A stretch of 63,225 nucleotides of DNA from JAUSNA01 sp964568885 (GTDB lineage Bacteria; Patescibacteriota; Microgenomatia; Levybacterales; GWA1-39-11), in NCBI GenBank assembly GCA_964568885.1, contig CAZMSF010000003.1, positions 1 through 63,225 of the forward strand, read 5' to 3'. A program made the position numbers and the translations under genes. Shown one piece after another: positions 47,909-56,892 of the stretch. The notes under the pieces were generated by a model. It did no database searches. It saw nothing but the letters and a program-made list of their open reading frames with translations, and had not been told where the DNA came from. Positions within the stretch are counted from its first letter, which is position 1. Each line of letters begins with the position of its first letter.

Positions 47909-49606
47909 ATGCTCCAAAAGCTTAAATACCTCTCCTCTCACATAATATCCTTTAGAGAATTTATTATCCTCGTAATCCTGGGCGCTTTTGTTTTTTTTAA
48001 CGGAATTTTCAATAGTTTTGTGTGTGATGATTTTCCTCAAATTGTCGATAATATACATAATCTTAAACTTCAGAATATCCCACATCACTTCCTTGAAAAC
48101 TTTGGAGTTAATAGTGAAAAGTATCAGATTTTCGGAACATCTTATAAACCACTTTTTACAACATTTTATTCCGTAGTCTATGCTTTTTTCGGATTAAATC
48201 CGCTCGCATTCCACTTTTTCCAAATTCTATTGTTTATCATCAATTCATGTTTGGTTTTTCTTCTTTTCAAAAGGTTTTTTAATCCGCATTATGCGCTCAT
48301 TCTTTCAATATTATTTCTTATTCATCCCATAAATAGCGAAAGCGCATTTTACCTTGCCGCAACCCAGGATGTACTCTACTTCTTCTTTGGTATCACAGGA
48401 CTTCTTATCCTCCAAAAAAGTACTTCAAAAAAAAGCATTTTTTCCTCTTTTATACTGCTTCTTCTCTCATTGTTATCAAAAGAAACGGGAGGATTATTCT
48501 TATTCATATCATTTTTCTATCTTCTTCTTTTCAAGAAAAAACAAATGAAAGCATTCATATTCGGAGGAATCACAACGCTCACACTGTATGTGGGACTCAA
48601 AACATATGCAAGCCAAATGATAGCGCACATTGCTATCACGGTACCAATTCAAAAGACAGATATATTCATGCGTCTTTTTAATGTCCCATCGATTTTCTTC
48701 TTTTATATAAAGACGTTCTTTTTTCCTTATGAACTTTCTATGTCACATTTATGGGTTCATACGAACATAACTTTTTTCAATTTTGTTGCGCCTCTTCTTG
48801 TCGCAATCAGTTGTACAGTCCTGTTATCCATATTTTTCAAAAGGATACGAAAAAACAAAAAATTATTCCGGGTGTTTCTCTTTTTTTTGGTCTGGTGCAT
48901 TGCCGGACTCATGCTGCATCTGCAGATAATTCCACTTGACGGTACAGTTGCCGAACGATGGTTTTATTTTCCTATGGTTGGAATCTTAGGCATGCTAGGA
49001 ATCATTGCGACATATTTCAAAATAAACCTAAAAAGTAAAAAACTCATCTTTGGCATAATAGTAATTATCTGCCTTTTATCAATACGTACCTTTGTCAGAA
49101 GTTTTGATTGGAGGAATGATTTAACTATTGCAACTCATGATTTAAAAGTCTCAAAAGAAGCATACAACTTGGAAGATGAACTGTCCTTTTATTATTTTAC
49201 TAAAAAAGACTATCAAAACGTCAAAGTTCATGCTCAAAATTCCATAGAAATTTATCCGACTTCTGTTAGCTATAACAATTTAGGCGCTGCAAATTTTTTC
49301 CTGGGAAATTACAAAGACTCAATGGATGCATATAAAAAGTCGTTGAGATTCGGGGATTATCAATTAACCTATGATAATGTATCGGCGTTATATTTGGTAT
49401 ACGGTGACAAAAAGGAAGGAATCGAATTTATAAAAAAAGCAATTAAAAAGTATCCGAAAGATGTAGCGCTTTGGGTAAATTTGGCAAAACTTGAATATAA
49501 ACATGGGAATAAAGAGAACGCCAGAATTGATATAACAAGAGCATATGAATTAGACCGCTCATCTTCTGTCAAATATTATTATAATAAATTTCATAAGAAC
49601 CACTAA
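47909..49606 (+). CDS. GT-C-type membrane glycosyltransferase-like protein with TPR end
   Basis: 565 residues. About 10-11 membrane helices up to residue 400. Early loop FVCDDFPQI has the acidic pair expected for GT-C catalysis, HPINSESAFYLAATQD and LSLLSKETGG are further conserved blocks of the TMTC/PMT-like group. Residues 435-565 are soluble and form TPR-like helical pairs (NNLGAANFFLGNYKDSMDAY). It likely transfers a sugar from a lipid carrier to proteins or lipids outside the membrane; secreted Thr/Ser/Asn-rich proteins in this genome are possible acceptors. TAGAAT (47892-47897) lies 11 nt before the ATG. Confidence 0.8.
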   Translation: MLQKLKYLSSHIISFREFIILVILGAFVFFNGIFNSFVCDDFPQIVDNIHNLKLQNIPHHFLENFGVNSEKYQIFGTSYKPLFTTFYSVVYAFFGLNPLAFHFFQILLFIINSCLVFLLFKRFFNPHYALILSILFLIHPINSESAFYLAATQDVLYFFFGITGLLILQKSTSKKSIFSSFILLLLSLLSKETGGLFLFISFFYLLLFKKKQMKAFIFGGITTLTLYVGLKTYASQMIAHIAITVPIQKTDIFMRLFNVPSIFFFYIKTFFFPYELSMSHLWVHTNITFFNFVAPLLVAISCTVLLSIFFKRIRKNKKLFRVFLFFLVWCIAGLMLHLQIIPLDGTVAERWFYFPMVGILGMLGIIATYFKINLKSKKLIFGIIVIICLLSIRTFVRSFDWRNDLTIATHDLKVSKEAYNLEDELSFYYFTKKDYQNVKVHAQNSIEIYPTSVSYNNLGAANFFLGNYKDSMDAYKKSLRFGDYQLTYDNVSALYLVYGDKKEGIEFIKKAIKKYPKDVALWVNLAKLEYKHGNKENARIDITRAYELDRSSSVKYYYNKFHKNH

Positions 49607-49622
49607 TACCTTCTTCTGAAAC

Positions 49623-49652
49623 TTGACATAACGCAAATATTTTAGCTATCAT
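49623..49652 (+). promoter_or_regulatory. Full promoter with leaderless GTG start for gene 49661
   Basis: TTGACA (49623-49628), 18-nt spacer, TATCAT (49647-49652). The GTG at 49661 is 8 nt after the -10, so the start codon is at or next to the transcript 5' end. Confidence 0.65.
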
Positions 49653-49660
49653 AGGGTATT

Positions 49661-50380
49661 GTGAAAAAACTGCTCATCGTGTTGTCTTCTTTTGTTTTCC
49701 TAGCGTATCCTGCATTTGCACTTGCTGAGGATTCTGCTACAACCCTAACCACAACAACCACCGAAACGAACGAGACTTCAGTAACACCAACTACAACCAA
49801 TACGAGACTTCCTAAAAAACCGGTCGCAGCGCTTCGTGAAGAGACAAAGGAAGCAAAAAGCGAGCTGAAAGACAAGACATCTGAAGCCCGGGATGACTTT
49901 AAAGCTAAAGTTTCTGCGATAAAGGACGAGAAAAAGAAGCAAATCATCAATAATTTAGATTTACGAATCGGAACAATCAACACCAACAGAACGAATGAAA
50001 TGACCAAAATTCTTGAAAGATTAACTACTGTCCTTGGAAAAATATCTACAAAAGAGGCAGCACTTAAATCCGAAGGGAAAAATACTACAAAGCTTGCTGC
50101 AGACATTACCTCTGCGCAAAGCGCAATTGATGCAGCCAAACAAGCGGTTACCGAACAGGCTGCAAAAACGTATACAATGAATATAACAACCGATACTGCT
50201 TTGAAAAGCGCGGCTTCAACAACTATCCAACAATTTATGACGGACATGAAAGCGGTCCGTACAAAAGTTTTGGCGGCTCAACAAGCAGTTGTAAAGGCAT
50301 ATAAAGACCTTGGACAGCTTATGGGAGTGACCCCAACGCCATCGCCGAGCGTAACAGCAACCGTCACACCGACGCCATAA
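49661..50380 (+). CDS. Secreted coiled-coil protein with Thr-rich ends
   Basis: 239 residues. Signal peptide of about 22 residues (LLIVLSSFVFLAYPAFALA). A Thr-rich stretch (residues 25-48) is followed by a long Lys/Glu/Ala helical region (60-220) with heptad-like spacing, and a Thr/Pro end (TPTPSPSVTATVTPTP). Extracellular; no anchor. Function not recognised. The next gene also has a Pro/Thr-rich protein and may work with it. Confidence 0.7.
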   Translation: MKKLLIVLSSFVFLAYPAFALAEDSATTLTTTTTETNETSVTPTTTNTRLPKKPVAALREETKEAKSELKDKTSEARDDFKAKVSAIKDEKKKQIINNLDLRIGTINTNRTNEMTKILERLTTVLGKISTKEAALKSEGKNTTKLAADITSAQSAIDAAKQAVTEQAAKTYTMNITTDTALKSAASTTIQQFMTDMKAVRTKVLAAQQAVVKAYKDLGQLMGVTPTPSPSVTATVTPTP

Positions 50381-50401
50381 TAAAAGTTTGTTATACGTAC
50401 T

Positions 50402-50854
50402 ATGGATGAAAAAACACTAAACAACCAACAAATGACACCTCCTCCCGTAGGAGCAACTCCTCCTACACCGCCTGCTGCCGGCGCTTCTCCCACTCCGCCA
50501 CCCGCTGCTGCACCACAAATGACACCACCGGTAACTCCCCCTACTCCTGCCGTGCAAGCACCCGTAGTCGCATCTTCCGAGGGAAAGAAAAACAGCGGAC
50601 TCCTTTTGGTTGCGGTGATATTGGTGGTATTAATAGTTGTCCTGGGGGCTCTCTACTATATCATCATTACCCAGAGCTCAAAAACAGCTTCTGCCCCAAC
50701 CTACACCAAACCGAAGACTACAACAACAAATACTCTTGTTGCGCCCACAGCTGTTCCCACCGTCACTCCAACCGATGATGAAATCCTCAATGAGCAAATT
50801 CCTGATCCTACTGCAGATGGAACGGAACTCAACCAGGCAACAACCGGCCTCTAA
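50402..50854 (+). CDS. Pro-rich single-pass membrane protein
   Basis: 150 residues. N-terminal Pro/Ala/Thr/Met-rich cytoplasmic part (about 1-58), membrane helix 63-86 (LLLVAVILVVLIVVLGALYYIII), then a Thr/Pro/Lys outer tail with an acidic end. Many small CPR proteins have this layout; no family is recognised. It ends in a 4-bp overlap with the converging holin-like gene. Confidence 0.65.
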   Translation: MDEKTLNNQQMTPPPVGATPPTPPAAGASPTPPPAAAPQMTPPVTPPTPAVQAPVVASSEGKKNSGLLLVAVILVVLIVVLGALYYIIITQSSKTASAPTYTKPKTTTTNTLVAPTAVPTVTPTDDEILNEQIPDPTADGTELNQATTGL

Positions 50855-51183
50855 GCAAATTTTCCAAGAAGTGATGAAGTAAGAGAAACGACGATACTAA
50901 ATAGTATCGCAGGGAGCAAACCGGCAACGTGAAAACCCGGAACAATATTCCCTACCAAAAGAACAAGCAGTCCATTTAAAATCAAAAGAAAAATCCCAAG
51001 TGTCACAACGGTCAATGGCAGTGTAAGAAAAACAAGGACCGGTTTTATAAATGTGTTTATTATCCCAAGCACAATTGAGACAACAATAAGCGACTGTGGG
51101 GAATCGATTTTTATCCCAGGAATTATGTAAGACGCAACGTACACCGCTATGACAAGGACTAAAAGTCTTAACAGAATATTCAT
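50851..51183 (-). CDS. Phage-holin-4-like (DUF) membrane protein
   Basis: 110 residues from ATG 51183, chosen because TATCAT (51191-51196) lies 7 nt before it; a start at 51210 would precede the promoter. Four membrane helices (about 2-22, 28-48, 53-75, 85-105) with the IPGIKIDSPQSLIVVSIVLGIIN and GNIVPGFHVAG segments of the Phage_holin_4_2/YvlD-like family. These are chromosomal envelope proteins, not evidence of a phage. Confidence 0.8.
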   Translation of the reverse strand: MNILLRLLVLVIAVYVASYIIPGIKIDSPQSLIVVSIVLGIINTFIKPVLVFLTLPLTVVTLGIFLLILNGLLVLLVGNIVPGFHVAGLLPAILFSIVVSLTSSLLGKFA

Positions 51184-51206
51184 ATCTTTTATGATATCAC
51201 GATGGT

Positions 51207-52265
51207 TCAATACGTTCGTTTCAAATTAAAAACCAATAAATCTGCAAACACTTTCTTGTATGCTCCGTTGTCGGGGAGTTTTCCGAACAGCTCATTTTGT
51301 TCATCCGCTATTTCTTTAATTTTTTCGTTGATTATCTCTTCAATTGAATATTTTTTTGCAAGTGCTACCACCTCTTCCAGCTGCGCATTTGTTAGACTTG
51401 GATTACCAAAAGACATATCAAGTTTTTTCCTTTCGTCTTCATCACACATTTTATAAAGAAGTGCCCTAATAAGGGTTTTTTTATTTTCTCTAATATCGGA
51501 GCCGACCGGTTTTCCAATAACTTCCTCGCTTCCGAAAATCCCGATAACATCATCCTTCAATTGGAATATGGTACCGGCCAATTCACCAATTTTTTCCAAT
51601 TGCTTGACTGTCTCTGAGGAAGCGGAAGATACAACTCCCGCCATAACAAAGGGCATCGAAAAGGTGTAGCGCGCGGTTTTGTAGTGATAAACGGAGTAGA
51701 TATCGTCTTCATTCGGTTCAATTTTTGTCTGTCCGAATTCGGAGTCTATTCCTTCAGCAAGCGCTACAAGATATATCTCATGAGAATAAAATTTTAAGAG
51801 GTTGCCAAGGGTAGACTCTTCAAAAGAAGAAAGCAACTCAAATGCCAAAAAGAAGGCAATGTCTGAAATAACTATTGCAACAGATACGCCGTAATGGCCC
51901 GGGTCTGATGCTTTGACGTGTCCACCTATATCCCGGTACTTGGTGTGTATTGATTTCTCTCCTCTTCGTATTGCGTCATTGTCTATAATATCGTCTTGAA
52001 TAAGAAGCGCCGAATGCACAAGTTCTATGGCGCAGGCAACTTTAATATGCTTTTCCGAAATTTGTTCTCCAAAATATTCAACAGTCAAAAGAAACAACGT
52101 CCCACGTATCAATTTTCCCCTCAATACAAATTCTTCCAGTGATTCTATTGCTTTTTGCCTTTTGAAACTTTCAGGAATGTCTTCCCTCTTTTTTTCCGAA
52201 AGAAATTGCCGGAGTTGTTCTTGGATAAGCCCTTTCGCTTTCTCAGAATAATCAGTAAAATTCAT
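51207..52265 (-). CDS. Polyprenyl diphosphate synthase
   Basis: 352 residues. First Asp-rich motif in LLIQDDIIDNDAIRRG; the second is QLKDDVIGIFG, where the last Asp of DDxxD is replaced by Gly, as in some geranylgeranyl diphosphate synthases. Condenses isopentenyl diphosphate onto an allylic chain to make lipid or undecaprenyl-like carriers, as needed for glycosyl transfer. TATAAT (52280-52285) lies 14 nt before ATG 52265, giving a leader of about 7 nt. Confidence 0.92.
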   Translation of the reverse strand: MNFTDYSEKAKGLIQEQLRQFLSEKKREDIPESFKRQKAIESLEEFVLRGKLIRGTLFLLTVEYFGEQISEKHIKVACAIELVHSALLIQDDIIDNDAIRRGEKSIHTKYRDIGGHVKASDPGHYGVSVAIVISDIAFFLAFELLSSFEESTLGNLLKFYSHEIYLVALAEGIDSEFGQTKIEPNEDDIYSVYHYKTARYTFSMPFVMAGVVSSASSETVKQLEKIGELAGTIFQLKDDVIGIFGSEEVIGKPVGSDIRENKKTLIRALLYKMCDEDERKKLDMSFGNPSLTNAQLEEVVALAKKYSIEEIINEKIKEIADEQNELFGKLPDNGAYKKVFADLLVFNLKRTY

Positions 52266-52305
52266 AGCGTGATTAGGAAATTATACTGCACACTATATAG
52301 CAAAG

Positions 52306-53316
52306 CTATTCGTGGGGAGCAACAACATTGAGGGGAGCGCCATTGGTAAAACCGGCCAGATTTTCGTGAGTTGTCTCAACTATTTTATGAAGTGCCTCTG
52401 TACTATTGAATGCATTGTGGGGGGTAATAACGACATTTGGATGGTTAACCAGCATATGGTCCTGCAGAATGGTCATTAATTTATCCGCTTCAAATGTCTT
52501 CGTTTTGGTCAAAAGCTCTTTCTCCTCCTCAAGCAACGGTTCTTCCTCCAAAACGTCAAGTCCCGCGGCTTTTACCTTCCCCGATTCAAGAGCACGAAGA
52601 AGTGCTGCCGTATCAATCAGCGCTCCGCGCGCCGTATTAAGAACAATCACTCCGTCTTTCATCTGCGAAAATGCCTCTTCATTTATGTAATGGTGTGTCT
52701 CTTTTGAATACGGAATGTGAAGTGTCACAATATCCGATTGCTGGTAGAGTATGGGAAGGTCGACAAATTTACAACCCAATTCTTTCTCAAGTGCGTAGTC
52801 GGCGGTCCTTTTATAGACAATGGCATTCATTCCAAAACCGCGCGCGATTTTTATGACATTGGTACCGATGCTTCCAACTCCAATCACCCCGATTGTTTTT
52901 CCTCTTAACTCAAAACCGGTGAGCCCTCCGGGCATGAAATTACCCTTTTTCACCCGCTCTGTTGATTCGGACAGACGTCTGGCAATTGAAAGAAGCAATG
53001 CAAATGTATGCTCCGCAACAACAGTCTCTCCGTAGCTTGGTACATTTGAGACCGGAATATTCCTATTCTTGCACTCGACCAAATCGATGTGGTCAAACCC
53101 GGTTGACATAGTTGTCACAAATTTGAGATTTGGCATTTTATCCAGCAGTTCTTTATTGAGTTGCGAATGGATAAAGACTACGGCAATTTCAAATGTCTCA
53201 AGCCCGGGAGTATCTTGTGAAAGAGGCTCGTCAAAAAAAACAAGCTCGTTATTAGGAATTTCTTTCTGGAAATATTCTTTCTCCCAATCCTCTAATTCAA
53301 AAAAGGCGTATTTCAT
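52306..53316 (-). CDS. D-isomer-specific 2-hydroxyacid dehydrogenase
   Basis: 336 residues. NAD-binding GVIGVGSIGTNV, catalytic Arg in NTARGALID, Glu in DVLEEEP and His in TPHNAFNS. The N-terminal region and length resemble D-lactate dehydrogenase. Probably reduces pyruvate to D-lactate and regenerates NAD in a fermentative cell; other 2-ketoacids are possible. TATACT (53328-53333) 11 nt before ATG. Confidence 0.92.
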   Translation of the reverse strand: MKYAFFELEDWEKEYFQKEIPNNELVFFDEPLSQDTPGLETFEIAVVFIHSQLNKELLDKMPNLKFVTTMSTGFDHIDLVECKNRNIPVSNVPSYGETVVAEHTFALLLSIARRLSESTERVKKGNFMPGGLTGFELRGKTIGVIGVGSIGTNVIKIARGFGMNAIVYKRTADYALEKELGCKFVDLPILYQQSDIVTLHIPYSKETHHYINEEAFSQMKDGVIVLNTARGALIDTAALLRALESGKVKAAGLDVLEEEPLLEEEKELLTKTKTFEADKLMTILQDHMLVNHPNVVITPHNAFNSTEALHKIVETTHENLAGFTNGAPLNVVAPHE

Positions 53317-53339
53317 GTGTAATTTTTAGTATATGGAAT

Positions 53340-55709
53340 TTAAACTTTAATGACAAGCGTATTGTTTTCAATCACTATACGGGCACTTCCTCCATGGATA
53401 AGTGTATTTGATAGGATGAGTTTTGAGAGTTGATTTTCAACCGATTGCTCAATGAACCTCTTGATGTTTCTGGCACCAAATTCAATACTGTATGCATGTT
53501 TTGAGATGTATTCGGGTACAGCTTCATCGTAGGAAAGAGTAATCTGCTTTTTTGCGGCTTCGTCAATTACATTTTTCAAAAGGAGCTTTGAAACATTGGA
53601 TACGTCTGCTTCGGTTAAGGGTTTAAAAACTATCACATCATCAAAACGGTTAATGAGTTCCGGTTTGAAAGTTCCCGATTCCTGAACTTTTTCAATAAGT
53701 GCATTTTTTAGATTCTCACTCAACGCCCCATCATTATCCGCCTCGCGGATAAACTCGCTCCCTGCGTTGGACGTTGCAATGATAATGCAATTTGCGAATG
53801 ATACGGTCTTTCCCGCATTATCGGTAAGCCTCCCCTCATCCAAAACCTGCAGGAAAAGGTCGAGAATATGAGGATATGCTTTCTCAAATTCATCAAGAAG
53901 AAGAAGAGAAAAAGGATTACGCGCCACCTTATCAAGAATTGTCTCGTCATAGACGCCCGGTCTTCCCAAAAACCTGTCGACCGAATCCGGCTGTTGATAT
54001 TCGCTCATATCGAGCCGTATCATAATTTCTTCGTTCCCAAAATACGCTTTTGCTAAAGCTTTTGCAGTCTGTGTTTTTCCGACTCCGGTCGGTCCGAGAA
54101 AAAGGAAGGACGCAATTGGCCTCTTATCATTTTTCATCCCGGTTCTTACTCTTCTCATTGCATTTGAGATAGCAGTAACCGCTTCGTTTTGCGAAACAAT
54201 GTCGTTATGTATTTGCTCTTCAAGCTTGAGAAGTTTTTGGCTCTCTTCCTCTGTGGGCTCATCGAGCACAATATGTTTTTTCTCCTCAACATATTCCTGT
54301 ACGTTCTTTTTGGAAATGTGTTTGATACCATGAGTCAAACCGTATGCAATAGTGTCATCCAATAAATGGACCGCGCTGCCGGGCATTGCAATGCCTTCGG
54401 TTTCATATGAATTCGCAAGAGCGCATGCCTCCTTCACCGCATCATAGGAAATCCTTACCTTATTAAGAAGTTCCAATTCTTTTGCTTTCTCCATCACCAT
54501 AAATAGAGAAGATTCCTCGTCCGGCTCTCTCATTTCGACAACATCAAATAATTCCTTAATCTCAAGTTTTTGAGAGATATATTCCTTATAGGCATTTTCA
54601 GTCGTGCTCCCAATGATTTTTATCCTACTGCTGTTGAGGTACTCGACTAAAGCCCCTGAGATGTCCATGTCGAGACCTCCGCCTCCGAAAATATTCTCGA
54701 TATTCGGAATGTAGACGATAATATTTCCCGAATGCGCGAGTTCTGAAAAGACAGTAACGAACCGCTCCTCCAAATCTCCCTGATTGCTTACTCCGGAAAT
54801 CAACCGTTCAGGATACAATTGAAAAATAATTTTGTTTGACACAACATTCGGCAATGCTCCTTGATTTGAGTCGATAGCAAATTGCGTTACAAGAGCCGTT
54901 TTACCTACCCCGGCCGGTCCAACAAGAAGAACGTTGCTTGAGGAGCTTTTTGAAAGCGCAGTTACCAAAAGATCGTATTCGCTCTCACGAGCAATCGGCT
55001 CCGAATGTTTTTTCATGAGAGCCTCACCGGTAAAATTAGCTGCGACCCGAGCAAGCTGAGTGCTCCATCCGAATATGAAGAAATCGAATACTCCGCTACC
55101 GGTAAAACTTAAATGGTAATGGTGCGGCTTATCAATCCGGTACTCTCTTCTTACCCACGCGAGAATGGTTACTACGTCTTTTTCAAAAAGTTCCTGATTG
55201 AAAAGAAATTTATTTTGAGCGTCGGAAAGCAAGATATACGCGGTAAAAACATCCAGGGCGTGCACATACGTCCCTTTTACCATACCCACGACACTTCTCA
55301 CCTTCTCCAAAACATCGTTCTCGGGAATCTTGCTTTCTAATGGAATTTTTTCAAGATTAAGGAGTCTTTTAAAGGATTTTATCTCCGAAAAATGTTCAAT
55401 GTCGCGGATTACCGATTCCATATCCTTGTGCCGTTCTAAAAGAACGCGCGTCTTAAAATCAACACATTCAATAATGTGATTAAAATCGTCAGTTATTTTC
55501 TTTTTCGGCAGACTATTCTCCAATTTGAAATGAATAAAAAACTCCTGAAGGATGAGGAAAAAATACAGGGGAAGAATACGGATAATAAATTCCATATTTC
55601 CCAGGTTGAGATAAACGATTATACCAATAAGAAAAAACAGTAAAACACGCAACCACCTAATAAAGGGGTTGTCAAAAAAGTAATATAAAAAATAATGATT
55701 ATCGTTCAT
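53340..55709 (-). CDS. Membrane-anchored Clp-type double AAA+ ATPase
   Basis: 789 residues. Two hydrophobic segments at about 18-35 and 42-60 replace the usual Clp N-domain start. AAA-1 has Walker A VGPAGVGKTALVT and Walker B-like IIVYIPNIENIF (an unusual acidic Asn-Glu in place of DE); AAA-2 has Walker A LGPTGVGKTQTAK and Walker B LLLLDEFEKA, then the ClpB/C-type C-terminal domain. A region at about 150-190 resembles the double-Clp N-domain. No ClpP-binding IGF loop was recognised. It may unfold proteins at the membrane. Its ATG overlaps the stop of the small membrane gene 55706-56053. Confidence 0.9.
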   Translation of the reverse strand: MNDNHYFLYYFFDNPFIRWLRVLLFFLIGIIVYLNLGNMEFIIRILPLYFFLILQEFFIHFKLENSLPKKKITDDFNHIIECVDFKTRVLLERHKDMESVIRDIEHFSEIKSFKRLLNLEKIPLESKIPENDVLEKVRSVVGMVKGTYVHALDVFTAYILLSDAQNKFLFNQELFEKDVVTILAWVRREYRIDKPHHYHLSFTGSGVFDFFIFGWSTQLARVAANFTGEALMKKHSEPIARESEYDLLVTALSKSSSSNVLLVGPAGVGKTALVTQFAIDSNQGALPNVVSNKIIFQLYPERLISGVSNQGDLEERFVTVFSELAHSGNIIVYIPNIENIFGGGGLDMDISGALVEYLNSSRIKIIGSTTENAYKEYISQKLEIKELFDVVEMREPDEESSLFMVMEKAKELELLNKVRISYDAVKEACALANSYETEGIAMPGSAVHLLDDTIAYGLTHGIKHISKKNVQEYVEEKKHIVLDEPTEEESQKLLKLEEQIHNDIVSQNEAVTAISNAMRRVRTGMKNDKRPIASFLFLGPTGVGKTQTAKALAKAYFGNEEIMIRLDMSEYQQPDSVDRFLGRPGVYDETILDKVARNPFSLLLLDEFEKAYPHILDLFLQVLDEGRLTDNAGKTVSFANCIIIATSNAGSEFIREADNDGALSENLKNALIEKVQESGTFKPELINRFDDVIVFKPLTEADVSNVSKLLLKNVIDEAAKKQITLSYDEAVPEYISKHAYSIEFGARNIKRFIEQSVENQLSKLILSNTLIHGGSARIVIENNTLVIKV

Positions 55710-56053
55710 CGCAATAGTGTTCTTGGGCTTATTAATAGCACAAAAAGCAAAATAGGAAGTAGAACAATAAATAGAACTATAAATACCTCTATAAAAAGCA
55801 TTACAAGAAGAACCAGTAATGAGACCGAAATAAATACCGTTTTTATAACCATCCCAAAACCGATGGAGAATAGGACAAGTCCATCACGGTATTCGTTCTT
55901 TAGAGGTTTGAAAAAAGTCCGGACTAAATTCGGCAGGGAAAGAAGCGTTGCTATATACCTGTTAAAAGCGGCAAAAAAACCAAAAAGGCCGAGTGTTACA
56001 TCTTTATACCAAAAGATAAGTAAATATAATGGATAGGCAAGAAATGCAGTCAT
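55706..56053 (-). CDS. Small polytopic membrane protein, partner of the Clp-type ATPase
   Basis: 115 residues, not recognised. An N-terminal hydrophobic stretch (1-25), an amphipathic middle with basic residues and two or three helices after residue 58, ending in a run of Ile/Val/Leu. The 4-bp overlap with the membrane Clp gene suggests translational coupling and a membrane complex. Confidence 0.65.
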   Translation of the reverse strand: MTAFLAYPLYLLIFWYKDVTLGLFGFFAAFNRYIATLLSLPNLVRTFFKPLKNEYRDGLVLFSIGFGMVIKTVFISVSLLVLLVMLFIEVFIVLFIVLLPILLFVLLISPRTLLR

Positions 56054-56170
56054 GGTCTTTTCAAAAGCACAATACTCCCTGTTTTTAGTTTAGGTAACAC
56101 CGCTACATAAATCAAGGATAGAGGCTCCGTTGCCTTGTCAGAGAGCTTCTTAATATTGTATGATTACCTC

Positions 56171-56500
56171 ATGACACCCAGGGATATTGCTGGTTATAAT
56201 ACCTTGTTTTTAAAAACCGCACGAGAGCATATTCAAGCGCTCGAATCACTCCTGTCCTCCTCTTCTCTTCCCGACATCAAAGAAATTTTTCGTCATGTCC
56301 ATTCACTAAAGGGTTCATCTCAAATGATGGGCTACCAGGAGATTACCAAATTGTGTTCCGAAATTATCGCAAATATCCGCCCCCAAGGCACAATCCTTAC
56401 CGCAAACAAAGAACTCGTCACAAGCCTTTCTCTGTTGGTAAAAGAGCTGGAGAACCAAATAAAAAAAGTGTCTGAGAAGATGGGAGATATTGCGGCATGA
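56171..56500 (+). CDS. Stand-alone histidine phosphotransfer (Hpt) protein
   Basis: 109 residues from ATG 56171 (a TTG at 56135 would add 12 residues; TATTGT at 56154-56159 lies 11 nt before the ATG). HVHSLKGSSQMMGY is the Hpt signature with H44 as phosphate acceptor, in a four-helix bundle as in CheA P1 domains. No kinase part is fused. It overlaps the response regulator gene by 4 bp (ATGA), so the two make a relay that leads into the pilus operon. The donor kinase must be elsewhere. Confidence 0.85.
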   Translation: MTPRDIAGYNTLFLKTAREHIQALESLLSSSSLPDIKEIFRHVHSLKGSSQMMGYQEITKLCSEIIANIRPQGTILTANKELVTSLSLLVKELENQIKKVSEKMGDIAA

Positions 56501-56874
56501 GGATTTTGCTTGCTGAAGATGATTTGTTTTTTCAGAGCTTCTATTCTCGGAAGCTGACCGAGCATGGATTTCAGGTTGAAGTGGCCGGAGACGGCAACGA
56601 AGCTTTGCAAAAACTGATGACCGTAAAACCAGATTTGGTATTACTTGATTTAATAATGCCAAATAAAGACGGTTTTGAGGTGTTGGCTGAGATATCAAAA
56701 CATCAAAGCCTCGCCAAAGTCCCCGTCATCATTTTTTCAACCTTGGGGCAAACCTCAGATATTGAAAAGGCAAAAAAACTGGGAGCAACCGATTATGTTA
56801 ACAAGACTTTTTTTGATTTCGACAATTTACTTGCAAAAGTAAATCAAACGATGAGCAATTTTAAAAAAGACTAA
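56497..56874 (+). CDS. CheY/PilG-like response regulator (receiver only)
   Basis: 125 residues. Acidic pocket E7-D8-D9, phosphoacceptor D51 (LVLLDLIMPNKDG), T/S81-82 and K103 (YVNKTF). No output domain, so it acts by binding partners, most likely the pilus motor encoded 18 bp downstream, as PilG does in twitching motility. Overlaps the Hpt gene. Confidence 0.93.
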   Translation: MRILLAEDDLFFQSFYSRKLTEHGFQVEVAGDGNEALQKLMTVKPDLVLLDLIMPNKDGFEVLAEISKHQSLAKVPVIIFSTLGQTSDIEKAKKLGATDYVNKTFFDFDNLLAKVNQTMSNFKKD

Positions 56875-56892
56875 TAAATCAGAACTCTGCCC

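Noticed and set aside
50851..51183. Phage holin-like protein as sign of a prophage
   Set aside because: This membrane family is common on bacterial chromosomes, and no other phage gene (capsid, terminase, integrase) is in the window.
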